Shown in pieces: positions 49,918-58,884 of a stretch of 64,000 bases of DNA. The position numbers and the translations under genes are program-made. Position 1 is the stretch's first letter, and each line of letters starts with the position of its first letter. The notes under the pieces are model-generated. The model saw only the letters and a list, made by a program, of their open reading frames with translations, made no database searches and was not told where the DNA came from. Source of the DNA: DATBGO01 sp963840095 (GTDB taxonomy: Bacteria; Actinomycetota; Actinomycetes; Streptosporangiales; Streptosporangiaceae); contig CAWIXN010000012.1 of assembly GCA_963840095.1 (NCBI GenBank), positions 930,001-994,000 on the forward strand, given 5' to 3'.

Positions 49918-52385
49918 AGATCAGGGTTCTCTTTGGAGCCGCCGCGCTGGCGCTCGCTGCCGCCACGGTTACTACCATGCCGACGCTGCCGGCGTCGGCG
50001 GCGACCGCGTCGGCCCACGCCGTCCAGAGCAGGCCCGGCCACGTTGGCAGCCGGGATGACGCCAAGGCCAAGCGGCGCCACGCGCTGCAGGCCAAGCGGC
50101 ACCACGCGGTCAAGGTCAAGCGGACTGACCCGGCCAAGCTGGCCCCGCTGGCGCTGGCCGGCACGTCCGATGCCGGCGTCAGCTCGACCCCGCTGTCGAC
50201 CTGGCAGACCAACAACACGGTGTGGGCGCTGGCCTACTCGGGCGGCGTGGTGTACGCGGGCGGCCAGTTCACCTCGGTCCGCCCGCCCGGCGACCCGCTG
50301 GGCACCGGTGAGGTCCCGCGCACCTTCCTGGCCGCGTTCAATTCCAGCACCGGCGCGCTGGTGACCTCGTTCGATCCCACCATCACCGGCGGATCGGCCG
50401 CGGAGGTGACCGCGCTCGCGGTCTCCGGCAACACCCTGTACGTCGGCGGGAACTTCAACCACGTCAACGGCGTCTACCGGGACAACCTGGCCGCCTTCAA
50501 CCTGACCACCGGCGCGCTGCTGAGCTGGGCGCCGACGGCGTTCGGGACTGTCCTGTCGATCGCTCCCTCGCCGGACGGCTCGGAGATCTACCTGGGCGGC
50601 GACTTCAACGAACTCGACGGCGTGGCCCGCACCTACGCTGGCGCGGTCAGCGGATCAGGCACCGGCACCCTGGACGCATGGGACCCCGTCCTCAACGACT
50701 CCGTTACCTCGGTCGCGGTTGCGCCCGATGACTCCCGGGTCGTGGTGGGCGGCTACTTCACCGAGTTCAACGGCGTCACGCAGAACGCCATCGGCTCGAC
50801 CTACCCGACGACCGGCGCCAGCGACCCGAACTTCACCGCGACCATCGTTCCCAACTACGCCGGGTGCTCTTCCTCGGTCAAGGACGTCATCATCGCCGCC
50901 GCGGGCACCTCGTCCCCGTCGGGCATCGCCTACGTCGCCGCCGAGGGCACCGGCGGCGGCTGCTTCGACGGCGACTTCGCCTTCAACGTCGCCACCGGCT
51001 CGCTGATCTGGCAGAACGACTGCCTCGGCGCGACCCAGGCGCTCGTGGTCATCAACAACTGGCTGTTCAAGGGCTCCCACGCGCACGACTGCGCGTACGC
51101 ACCGGGTGGCTTCCCGCAGGTGAACAACGGCTCCGGTGGCTGGGTCTCGCACCACCTGCTCGACCAGTCGCTGACCGACGGCTCACTGGGGCACTTCACG
51201 CCCGACACCAGCAGCCCGAACAACGGGCTGGGCCCTCGCGTGCTGGCCACCGACGGCAAGCAGCTGTTCCTCGGCGGTGACTTCACCTTGATCAACGGCG
51301 GCGGCCAGCAGGGCTTCGCGATCTTCCCGTCGGCCGTCGACCCGCAGTACCCGACGCGCCCGTCAGTCGCGCCCACCGTCACCAGCACCTCGTCCGGGGT
51401 CGACACGGTGAGCTTCCCCGCAGTGAGCAGCCGCGACGTCGGCACCCTGAGCTACGCCATCTACCGGGACAGCGGCACCAAGCCGATCGCCACCCTGAGC
51501 GCGACGTCCTGGCCGTGGGCGCTGCCGGTCCTGCACTACCAGGACACCGGCCTGGTTCCAGGGTCCAGCCACACCTACACCTACACCGCCAGCGACGGCC
51601 CGCACACCACGGCGAAGTCACCGGCGTCCGCGTCGGTCACCGTCGCCTCGACCAGCCCGACGCTCACCTACGAGCAGGCCGCGCTGGCCGATAACCCGTC
51701 GTTCTTCTGGCCGCTCAACGAGACCTCGGGGTCAACCGCCCACGACGCCTCGCCCCATGGCTTCAACGGCAGCTACGAGTCCGGCACGACCCAGGGCGTC
51801 CCCGGGCCGATCGCCGGCCAGAAGGCGACCGCCTTCGACGGCAGCTCGGGCAACGTGGTCTCGGCCAGCCAGGTGACCAACCCGCAGGACTACTCCATCG
51901 AGCTCTGGTTCAAGACCACGACCAACACCGGCGGCAAGCTGGTCGGCTTCGGCGACGCGCAGACCGGATCGAGCGGCAGCTACGACCGGCACGTCTACAT
52001 GATGAACGACGGCCAGATCGTGTACGGCGTGTGGACCGGGCAGACCGAGACCATCGAGACGCCTGACGTCTACAACGACGGCCAGTGGCATTACCTGGCG
52101 GCCACGCTCGACCCGACCCACGGCATGTCGCTGTACATCGACGGTCATCTGGTCGGCACCAACGCCACCACCTCGGCCCAGGCCTACAACGGCTACTGGC
52201 GGGTCGGCGGCGACAACCTGGGCGGCTGGAACCTCGACCCCTGGGGCAGCAACAGCCAGGGCACGACCGAGCCGAACAGCTACTACTTCCAGGGCTCGAT
52301 CGCAGATGTCGCCGTCTACCCGACCGCCCTGTCGGCGGCTCAGGTCCTGACGCATTACGCGGCGGCCCTGCAGCAGGGGGCTTAA
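49914..52385 (+). CDS. secreted beta-propeller / Fn3-like / LamG protein
   Basis: An 823-residue exported protein with a signal peptide (residues 1-30, cleavage after SASA-like ALPASAATA). A basic Lys/His/Arg segment (about 45-75) follows. Next comes a propeller-like domain of delta-60-type repeats (VYAGGQFTSV, LYVGGNFNHVNGV, IYLGGDFNELDGV, VVVGGYFTEFNGV, LFLGGDFTLINGG). An Fn3-like domain (about 485-580) and a C-terminal LamG/concanavalin-like domain (YSIELWFKTTT, LYIDGHLVGTN, about 595-820) complete it. It is probably a surface or matrix glycan-binding protein. Coupled translation with the PssE-like gene is unusual for a secreted protein and suggests it recognises the polymer made by the operon. 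Confidence 0.82.
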   Translation: MKIRVLFGAAALALAAATVTTMPTLPASAATASAHAVQSRPGHVGSRDDAKAKRRHALQAKRHHAVKVKRTDPAKLAPLALAGTSDAGVSSTPLSTWQTNNTVWALAYSGGVVYAGGQFTSVRPPGDPLGTGEVPRTFLAAFNSSTGALVTSFDPTITGGSAAEVTALAVSGNTLYVGGNFNHVNGVYRDNLAAFNLTTGALLSWAPTAFGTVLSIAPSPDGSEIYLGGDFNELDGVARTYAGAVSGSGTGTLDAWDPVLNDSVTSVAVAPDDSRVVVGGYFTEFNGVTQNAIGSTYPTTGASDPNFTATIVPNYAGCSSSVKDVIIAAAGTSSPSGIAYVAAEGTGGGCFDGDFAFNVATGSLIWQNDCLGATQALVVINNWLFKGSHAHDCAYAPGGFPQVNNGSGGWVSHHLLDQSLTDGSLGHFTPDTSSPNNGLGPRVLATDGKQLFLGGDFTLINGGGQQGFAIFPSAVDPQYPTRPSVAPTVTSTSSGVDTVSFPAVSSRDVGTLSYAIYRDSGTKPIATLSATSWPWALPVLHYQDTGLVPGSSHTYTYTASDGPHTTAKSPASASVTVASTSPTLTYEQAALADNPSFFWPLNETSGSTAHDASPHGFNGSYESGTTQGVPGPIAGQKATAFDGSSGNVVSASQVTNPQDYSIELWFKTTTNTGGKLVGFGDAQTGSSGSYDRHVYMMNDGQIVYGVWTGQTETIETPDVYNDGQWHYLAATLDPTHGMSLYIDGHLVGTNATTSAQAYNGYWRVGGDNLGGWNLDPWGSNSQGTTEPNSYYFQGSIADVAVYPTALSAAQVLTHYAAALQQGA

Positions 52386-52575
52386 CGGAGGTAAGATCCG
52401 CCAATCCTGACAACATTCGCTAACTAGAGAAGTTTCCGCAGGAAGTGACAGTGCCGGTGGTGAGCGCTATCGTAACCCCGCCCGCTACGGCGGGCCGGAT
52501 CGGCCAGCCGACTATGGCGGCGGCCGCGATGGCCGGGGACGCGGTGGCCGCCACCGCCGGTGCCGCAGGGGAGCC

Positions 52576-53715
52576 ATGCCCGCCCGGGACCACGGGTTCC
52601 TCGGGCGGCCTCCGGCACAGGGCGGCACACCGCTGATGGGGAACGTGAGACCGCAACCACCCGGTCCGGCGCGGGGTCCGGTCGGCCCGAGGCGGCGCGA
52701 CGTCGGCCAGCGGTGGGCGAGCCGGCGCGTCGCGAGGTGGCGCGTGGCGGCAGCGGTGGCCGTGATCGCCGTGCTGGGCGGGGCAGCCGTGGCTGCTTCC
52801 GCCGCCCGGCAGCCCCGGGCCGTGAGCGATGGCGCCGCGCGGTCGCTGGCCCCGTCCTACGGCGCGCTGTTCGGGGCCTGGGTGCAGCCGGCGGGCTATT
52901 CCGGCAGCAATGCCGAGCAGCACGCGGTCGCCGCCTTCGAGCGCACCATCGGCCGCCCGCTCGCGATCGACGGGCTGTACGTGAACTGGGCAGGTCCGAT
53001 GCCGCTGGCGGCCGCCCGCTGGGATCTGCGGCAGGGCAGCATCCCGATGATCTCGTGGTCCGGCACGCGCACGGACCGGATCGCCGCCGGGGACTACGAC
53101 GCCCAGATCCGGGCCCGGGCGCTGCAGCTGAAGGCGCTGCCCGGGCCGGTGATGCTGCGCTGGTTCGCGGAAATGGATCTGCCCGCCAATCAGACCGACG
53201 CCGTCTCGCCGGCCAGCTTCATCGCGGCGTGGCGGCTCATCCACGGCATTTTCGCCAGCGTCGGCGCGACCAACGTGCGCTGGGTGTGGTGCCCAGATGG
53301 ATCAGCTTTCGGTACTTCAGTCGCACAGGCGTACTATCCGGGCAGCTCCTACGTAGACTGGGTCGGTGCGGACGGCTACAACTGGGCGCCCGAGCTCCCC
53401 CACGCGAAATGGAGATCCTTCGCTGAGATCTTCTCGCCCTTCTACCAATGGGGCATCTCGACCGGTAAGCCGCTGCTCGTCGGTGAATACGGGTCCGTCG
53501 AAGGGGCGCCGGGAGCCAAGGCTGCCTGGTTCAGGCAGGCCGACCAGCAATTGCGCACCAAGTTCCAGGCCATCCGCGCCGTTGTCTACTTCAACTCAGA
53601 CCACCCTGCCTTCGGCAGGTACTTCAACTGGAGAGTGACGACATCACAGTCGGCCCTCGCAGCGTTCCGCGCTTTTGCGCAAGATCAGTACTTTAGCGCC
53701 CGACCAGCTGTATAA
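52576..53715 (+). CDS. membrane-anchored GH26-like glycoside hydrolase
   Basis: A 379-residue protein with a basic N-terminus and signal anchor (about residues 52-76). A TIM-barrel domain with GH26 character follows: acid/base Glu in MLRWFAEMDLPAN, VRWVWCPDGS, YYPGSSYVDWVGADGYNW and nucleophile Glu in LLVGEYGSVEG. GH26 enzymes cleave beta-mannans and related glycans. Here it lies within the export cluster, so depolymerisation or length control of the cluster's own polymer is likely. ATG 52576 has AGGGGAG very close upstream; ATG 52636 is a good alternative. The 190 bp before it show no gene. Confidence 0.78.
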   Translation: MPARDHGFLGRPPAQGGTPLMGNVRPQPPGPARGPVGPRRRDVGQRWASRRVARWRVAAAVAVIAVLGGAAVAASAARQPRAVSDGAARSLAPSYGALFGAWVQPAGYSGSNAEQHAVAAFERTIGRPLAIDGLYVNWAGPMPLAAARWDLRQGSIPMISWSGTRTDRIAAGDYDAQIRARALQLKALPGPVMLRWFAEMDLPANQTDAVSPASFIAAWRLIHGIFASVGATNVRWVWCPDGSAFGTSVAQAYYPGSSYVDWVGADGYNWAPELPHAKWRSFAEIFSPFYQWGISTGKPLLVGEYGSVEGAPGAKAAWFRQADQQLRTKFQAIRAVVYFNSDHPAFGRYFNWRVTTSQSALAAFRAFAQDQYFSARPAV

Positions 53716-53756
53716 GGCAGCCGCCCAGCTGAGCGCCTTAACGGAGGACACCCACC

Positions 53757-55556
53757 ATGGCCGCACGACGACCGCCGGATGAGGACGACTTCGCGGCCGA
53801 ACCGCGCTCGATCGACCTGCGTGAGTACTGGCTGGTAATTCGCCGCCGATGGATACTGGTCCTGGTCGTGACCTTGCTGGGTGCCGTCGCGGGGGCCGGG
53901 TACGCGGTTGCGGCCGGCCTCAGCTACACCGCGACCTCGCAGGTGGTGGTGACCGGCGTCACGCAGGGCCCGCTCAACCCGCCGTCGCAGGTCAACCTGC
54001 AGGTCAACATGAGCACCGAGCAGGCGGTCGCGCAGTCGCCCCCGGTGATCGAGCAGGCGGCCGGGCTGATGAACACCTCGGCGGCCGGGCTGGAGGCGGC
54101 GGCGGCCAAGCGGCTGACGGTCACGGTGCCAGCTACCTCGGTGACCACCTCCAATGTCCTGCAGATCGCCTGGAAGGCCGGGAGCCCGCGGGCCGCGCAG
54201 GCCGGCGCGAACGCGTTCGCCAACGCCTACCTGTCCTACCGGCACACCGAGCTCGCCTCGCAGATCGCGAGCCTCGAGGCTGTCTTCGGCCACCAGGTGG
54301 ACTCGCTGGACAAGCAGATCTCGCACCTGACCACGGAGCTGAGCAGGGCCTCGGCGGGCTCGTCCGCGCACCAGAGCCTGCAGATCAGGCTCAACGAGCT
54401 GACCGGGCAGGCGAGCACGGCCGGCAATGAGCTCGCGTCGCTTCCCACCTACAACGACAGCGGCGGCAGCGTCATCAGCGCCGCGCTGCCGACCGCGCCT
54501 TCCGGCCTGGGCCGCTCGGCCATCCTCGTTCTCGGTGCCCTGCTCGGCCTGCTGATCGGGCTCATCCTCGCCTTCGTGCGCGATTCCTTCGACGACCGGG
54601 TACGCGAGCCGGCCCAGCTGGAGCGCAGGCTGGGGGCCGCCACCCTGGCGGTGCTGCCGCCCCCGGAAAACGTGCCAGACGACAGCCGTGCCGCCGGCCA
54701 GCGGCGTCAGGGGCCAGCGATCGTCACCGCGGCCAGCCCGGACAGCCGGGCGGCCGAAGCGGTCCGGGCGCTGCGGGCGACCCTGGTCGCGGTGGCAGCG
54801 CGCCAGAACCTGCGGACGATCCTGGTGGTCGCCGCCGACGCCAATGTCTCATCCGGCCGGATCGCGGCAGAACTCGGCGTGGCGCTCGCCGAGTCGGGGC
54901 GGCGCGTCCTGCTCGTGGCGGCCGACATGCGGGGCTCGGCCCTGCCGCAGATCTTCGACGTGCCCAACAACGCCGGGCTCAGTGACCTGCTGGTCGGCGG
55001 GGGCGATCCGGAGGTGCTCACCAGGCAGCCGAAGCAGGCGAGCGGGGCCACGCTGCCCGCGGCCATCGTCAAGCGCCTCGCCGTACTCGGAAGCGGGCCG
55101 CAGCTGGGCCACGCGCTGTCGATCCTCGACTCAAGCGCCATGGTCAGCCTCCTGCAAAGCCAGCGCGAGGCATACGACTTCGTGGTCCTCGATGCTCCGC
55201 CTGCGACCGTCGCGGCCGACGTCTTCGCGGTCGCAGGACATGTCGACGGAGTGATCGTGGTCGCGCGCGACTCGCGCAGCAGGGGACGGGCCATCGAGGA
55301 CCTGCGCCGCAGGCTCGATCAGGTCGGCGCGCTGCTGATCGGCGGTGTCTTCATCGGCCGAGGCGAAGTCGGCCGCCATCAGCACCGGTCTGGAAGTCCG
55401 CAGCCGGCCGCCGCCCTGGCCGTGGCGAGCGCGGAGCCCAGCGGTGTCGCGCAGGCAGCCAGCCGGCCGACGCCGCCCGTAACGCGGCCGATGCCCGCAG
55501 TTTCCGGCGATGCGGCGCCCCGGGCGTCGGGCGGTCCAGTGAAGCGGCCGCTGTGA
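53757..55556 (+). CDS. Wzz-type chain-length protein with degenerate tyrosine-kinase domain
   Basis: A 599-residue protein. Wzz-like membrane helices lie at about residues 33-55 and 258-282, enclosing a periplasmic coiled-coil-rich loop. The cytoplasmic part (about 325-540) has the BY-kinase fold, but the Walker A loop reads AADANVSSGRIAAELG, lacking the invariant GK(S/T), and Walker A' is VLLVAADMRG (Ala for Asp). Walker B (YDFVVLDAPP) is retained. The C-terminal tail is Pro/Ala/Arg-rich without the tyrosine cluster. It is probably a structural co-polymerase rather than an active kinase. GGAGG precedes the ATG, and the stop overlaps the Wzy-like gene. Confidence 0.86.
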   Translation: MAARRPPDEDDFAAEPRSIDLREYWLVIRRRWILVLVVTLLGAVAGAGYAVAAGLSYTATSQVVVTGVTQGPLNPPSQVNLQVNMSTEQAVAQSPPVIEQAAGLMNTSAAGLEAAAAKRLTVTVPATSVTTSNVLQIAWKAGSPRAAQAGANAFANAYLSYRHTELASQIASLEAVFGHQVDSLDKQISHLTTELSRASAGSSAHQSLQIRLNELTGQASTAGNELASLPTYNDSGGSVISAALPTAPSGLGRSAILVLGALLGLLIGLILAFVRDSFDDRVREPAQLERRLGAATLAVLPPPENVPDDSRAAGQRRQGPAIVTAASPDSRAAEAVRALRATLVAVAARQNLRTILVVAADANVSSGRIAAELGVALAESGRRVLLVAADMRGSALPQIFDVPNNAGLSDLLVGGGDPEVLTRQPKQASGATLPAAIVKRLAVLGSGPQLGHALSILDSSAMVSLLQSQREAYDFVVLDAPPATVAADVFAVAGHVDGVIVVARDSRSRGRAIEDLRRRLDQVGALLIGGVFIGRGEVGRHQHRSGSPQPAAALAVASAEPSGVAQAASRPTPPVTRPMPAVSGDAAPRASGGPVKRPL

Positions 55557-56980
55557 GCACTGCGCTCCGGTATGGCCGACCTCGCGGCCACCTGGACGCG
55601 GTAGCGCAGCCGCCGCGGCCCGGCTACGGGGTAGTCCCGCCGGGAGGCCTGCGCCTCCCGGTCACCTGGCCGTTGGTGGTGCTGTTCGTCGCGTTCCCCC
55701 TGTGGTGGGTACTCGGGGTGAGCTCATTCATCTGGCCGATCATCGCGGTGCCGATGCTGGTGGCGATGGTCTGGCGGCGGCAGGCCAGGGCGCCGGTGCC
55801 CATTGTCCTGTGGTTCGCCTTCACCAGCTGGGTGCTGATGTCCGGCCTGCAGCTGGAGAGCGGCACCAAGATCACGACGTTCTGCTACCGGCTTTCGCTC
55901 TACGCCTGTGCCGGGATCTTGTTCCTGTACGTGTACAACCTGCCGCGCACCGGGCGGCTTGACACCAGGGTGCTGCGCATCCTCGTGGTGTTCTGGATGA
56001 TTGTCGTGGCCGGCGGCTATGCCGGCCTCCTGGTGGGCGCGCACACGTTCACGCCGCCGATCGAGTACCTGCTGCCGCACGGCCTGCGCGGCCAGGCGCT
56101 CGTGCAGGAACTCATCCAGCCGGTCTTCGCGGAGGTGACGGGCTTTCTCGGCTCGCCGATCCCGCGGCCTGCGGCGCCATTCCCCTATACGAACGACTGG
56201 GGCGGGATCATCGCGGTACTGACCCCGGTGGCGTTCGCGGCGATCGCCGCCAGCAGGCCCGGACGGCGGCGCAAGGTGCTCGTCGCCGTGCTGATCGCCT
56301 CGCTCGTTCCCATGGTCTTCTCGCTGAACCGCGGCATGTTCCTGAGCCTTGCCGTTGGCATCGTGTACGTGACGGTCCGGCTGGCCATGCGCGGCCACTT
56401 CGGCGCCCTGATGTCGGTGCTCGGGGTGACCGCGCTGATGGCGATCATCGTCGCCGTGACGCCGCTCGGCCATCTGCTGATCGCCAGCTTCTCCAGCACC
56501 CACGGTCACAGCAACGCCACCCGGCTGAGCCTGTACCAGCAGGCGATCGCGGGGGCCAACCAGTCACCGCTGTTCGGCCACGGCGAGCCGCAGCCGGTTA
56601 CCGGCGCCGTGCTGGCGGGTACCCCGGCGATCGGGACGCAGGGCCAGCTGTGGATGGTGCTGTACTCGAATGGCTATCCGGCGACCGTATTGTTCGTCGG
56701 CTTCTTTGCCGCCGTCCTCTGGCAGACGCGCCGAGCCCGCGGCACGGCCGGGCTGTGGCTGCACACGGCGGTCCTGGTGGCCATGGCCCAGATCGCGGTC
56801 TACGGCTGGCTGCCGGTCGAGCTCCAGGTGGTAATGGTCGCCGCGGCGCTCGCCTACCGGCGCTGCTGGCGGCCCGCTGGCACGGCGAGGGGAGCGGCCG
56901 GGCCGGCCGCAGCGGCCCCGGAGGTCCCGGGGCGAGCTGACGCCGGTCCGCGGCGGGCGCTCCCGGCCGCAGGGCCGTGA
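55553..56980 (+). CDS. O-antigen ligase/polymerase-like membrane protein (Wzy-like)
   Basis: A 475-residue polytopic protein of about ten membrane segments. It shows the Wzy_C/O-antigen ligase pattern: a large extracytoplasmic loop with FPYTNDWGGIIAVLTPVAFAA, SLNRGMFLSLAVG, and NATRLSLYQQAIAGANQSPLFGHG followed by GTQGQLWMVLYSNG. It polymerises or transfers lipid-linked repeat units outside the membrane. GTG 55553 overlaps the Wzz-like stop by four bases. The stop likewise overlaps the flippase start, so wzz-wzy-wzx-like genes are one coupled unit. Confidence 0.86.
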   Translation: MSTALRYGRPRGHLDAVAQPPRPGYGVVPPGGLRLPVTWPLVVLFVAFPLWWVLGVSSFIWPIIAVPMLVAMVWRRQARAPVPIVLWFAFTSWVLMSGLQLESGTKITTFCYRLSLYACAGILFLYVYNLPRTGRLDTRVLRILVVFWMIVVAGGYAGLLVGAHTFTPPIEYLLPHGLRGQALVQELIQPVFAEVTGFLGSPIPRPAAPFPYTNDWGGIIAVLTPVAFAAIAASRPGRRRKVLVAVLIASLVPMVFSLNRGMFLSLAVGIVYVTVRLAMRGHFGALMSVLGVTALMAIIVAVTPLGHLLIASFSSTHGHSNATRLSLYQQAIAGANQSPLFGHGEPQPVTGAVLAGTPAIGTQGQLWMVLYSNGYPATVLFVGFFAAVLWQTRRARGTAGLWLHTAVLVAMAQIAVYGWLPVELQVVMVAAALAYRRCWRPAGTARGAAGPAAAAPEVPGRADAGPRRALPAAGP

Positions 56981-58836
56981 TGCGCCTAGGCCGGGGCGCG
57001 GCGGCGCTTTCGGCGGAGGCCACTACCGTCGCGCGCGGATCGGTGGTCAACGTCGCTGCGATGGTGACCGGAGCGGCGCTCGGGTTCGGGCTGACCGTGC
57101 TGGTGAGCCGCTGGCTCCAGCCGAGCGGGGCTGGCGCGTTCTTCGAGCTGATCGCGCTCTTCACCATCCTGTCGAACACCTTCGAACTCGGTGCCGATAC
57201 CGGCCTCACCCGGTGGATATCACGGGCGCGGGCCATCGGCGGCCTGGCGGACGTGCGCCGGATCGTCGTCATCGCCCTGGTGCCCGTCCTGGTCATCGGC
57301 GCCTGCGCGGCGGCCGCGATGTGGGCGGAGGCTCCGGAGCTCGCGCGTGTCTTCCTGCATGGCATGCCCCCCGGCGCCGGCGCGACCGACATCAGGATGG
57401 TCGCCCCGCTGGTTCCGCTCGGGGCGCTGTCAATCTGCCTGCTGGATGCCGCGCGCGGTTTCGGGCGGATGTGGCCATACCTGATCGTCGAGGGCCTCGG
57501 CAAGCCGACGGTACGCATGGCCCTGGTCGTGGCGGTCCTGGCCGTCGGCTGGGGCCTGCACGGGGCGATCATCGCCTGGGGTCTTCCGGTCGCCGTCGGG
57601 CTGGCGGCCGCCCTGCTGATCTTCGCCGGGATCCTCAGGACCGAGGTCCCGGTCATCAGGCCGGTCAAACCGCCGGCCCGCCGCCAGGCGAACCGCCCCG
57701 GGCGACCCGGCGAGCGTGAGCATGACGGGCCTGAACGGGCGACGGAGCGCCCGGTCTGGCCGGATCGCCGGGTCGACCCCGAGTCTCCCGTTATCCAGGC
57801 GCCTGCGCCGCCTCCGGACTTCCCGGCAGACCGGGAGTATTCCCCCACCCTGGAAATGCCCGCGATCGCCGAGGCGGATGGGCCGGCCAGGGCCCGCGCC
57901 GCCCGCCAGGGCGAGCTGGCCCGCGGCCGGCACCGCGGGTCGGCCCGCGCGGCCACCCGGCGCAGGGAGCTGAGCAAGGAATTCTGGCGCTTCACCGCGC
58001 CGCGCGGCTTTCAGGGCACCTTCCAGGTCGTCGTCCTCTGGCTGGACATCCTGCTGGTCGGCGCGATGGTCTCGCGCTACGCGGCGGGTATCTACGGCGC
58101 GGTCAGCAAGCTCGCCCTGGTTGGTGCCTTCGCCCTCGAGGGAAACCGGCTCGCGATCGCCCCGCAGCTGAGCGCGCTGCTCGCGCGCCGTAAGTACGAC
58201 CGCGCCGCCGATCTGTTCCAGAGCGCGACCCGCTGGCTGGTACTGGCATCCTGGCCGCTCTACATCGTCTTCGCGGTGTTCCCCGCCGTAGTACTCGGCA
58301 TCTTCGGGCCGCGCTACACCGCAGGCGCCGTTGCGCTCACCGTGCTCTCCCTGGCGATGCTGGTCAACCTGGGCACCGGCAACGTCACGGTGGTCCTGCT
58401 GATGGGCGGCAAGAGTTCGTGGAGCGCGATCAACGCGGGGGCTGCGCTCATCGTCAACGTGGCGCTCAACCTGGTGCTGCTGCCACACATCGGCATCGAG
58501 GGCGCGGCGATCGCCTGGGGGGCGAGCATCGTGGTGGACAACGTGACTGCCATGATCGAGGTCCGATGGGTCCTTGGGATGGCCCCGTTCGGGCCCGGGT
58601 ACGCGCTAGTGGCCGCGATCACCCTGGGCTGCTTTGGCGTCACCGGCATAGCGGCCCGGGTCCTGCTGGGCCAGACGCTGCCCGCGCTGGCAGCGGCGCT
58701 CGCCGTGGGACTGGCCGCCTACGCCGGGGTCTTGTACCTGGCCCGGGCACCCCTGCAGCTCGGCGGGCTGTTCGAGGCGTTCAGGCTCCGGGCCCTGCCT
58801 GGCGCCGCGAGCCAGGCCAAGCAGCAGGCGGCCTAG
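56977..58836 (+). CDS. polysaccharide flippase (Wzx/MATE-like)
   Basis: A 619-residue MOP-superfamily exporter with about 14 membrane segments. The N-terminal half begins with GSVVNVAAMVTGAALGFGL and LVSRWLQPSGAGAFFELIAL; the second half has FQVVVLWLDILLVGAMVSRY and ALNLVLLPHIGIEGAAIAWG. A hydrophilic loop of about 110 residues (about 225-335), rich in Arg/Pro/Glu, separates the halves and is longer than usual. It translocates the undecaprenyl-linked repeat unit. The start is GTG 56977 or ATG 56980, overlapping the Wzy-like stop. Confidence 0.88.
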   Translation: MMRLGRGAAALSAEATTVARGSVVNVAAMVTGAALGFGLTVLVSRWLQPSGAGAFFELIALFTILSNTFELGADTGLTRWISRARAIGGLADVRRIVVIALVPVLVIGACAAAAMWAEAPELARVFLHGMPPGAGATDIRMVAPLVPLGALSICLLDAARGFGRMWPYLIVEGLGKPTVRMALVVAVLAVGWGLHGAIIAWGLPVAVGLAAALLIFAGILRTEVPVIRPVKPPARRQANRPGRPGEREHDGPERATERPVWPDRRVDPESPVIQAPAPPPDFPADREYSPTLEMPAIAEADGPARARAARQGELARGRHRGSARAATRRRELSKEFWRFTAPRGFQGTFQVVVLWLDILLVGAMVSRYAAGIYGAVSKLALVGAFALEGNRLAIAPQLSALLARRKYDRAADLFQSATRWLVLASWPLYIVFAVFPAVVLGIFGPRYTAGAVALTVLSLAMLVNLGTGNVTVVLLMGGKSSWSAINAGAALIVNVALNLVLLPHIGIEGAAIAWGASIVVDNVTAMIEVRWVLGMAPFGPGYALVAAITLGCFGVTGIAARVLLGQTLPALAAALAVGLAAYAGVLYLARAPLQLGGLFEAFRLRALPGAASQAKQQAA

Positions 58837-58884
58837 GTAAAGACGATCCTGAGCACTATCCGGCCGCCGGCCGAGGAGGACCTG

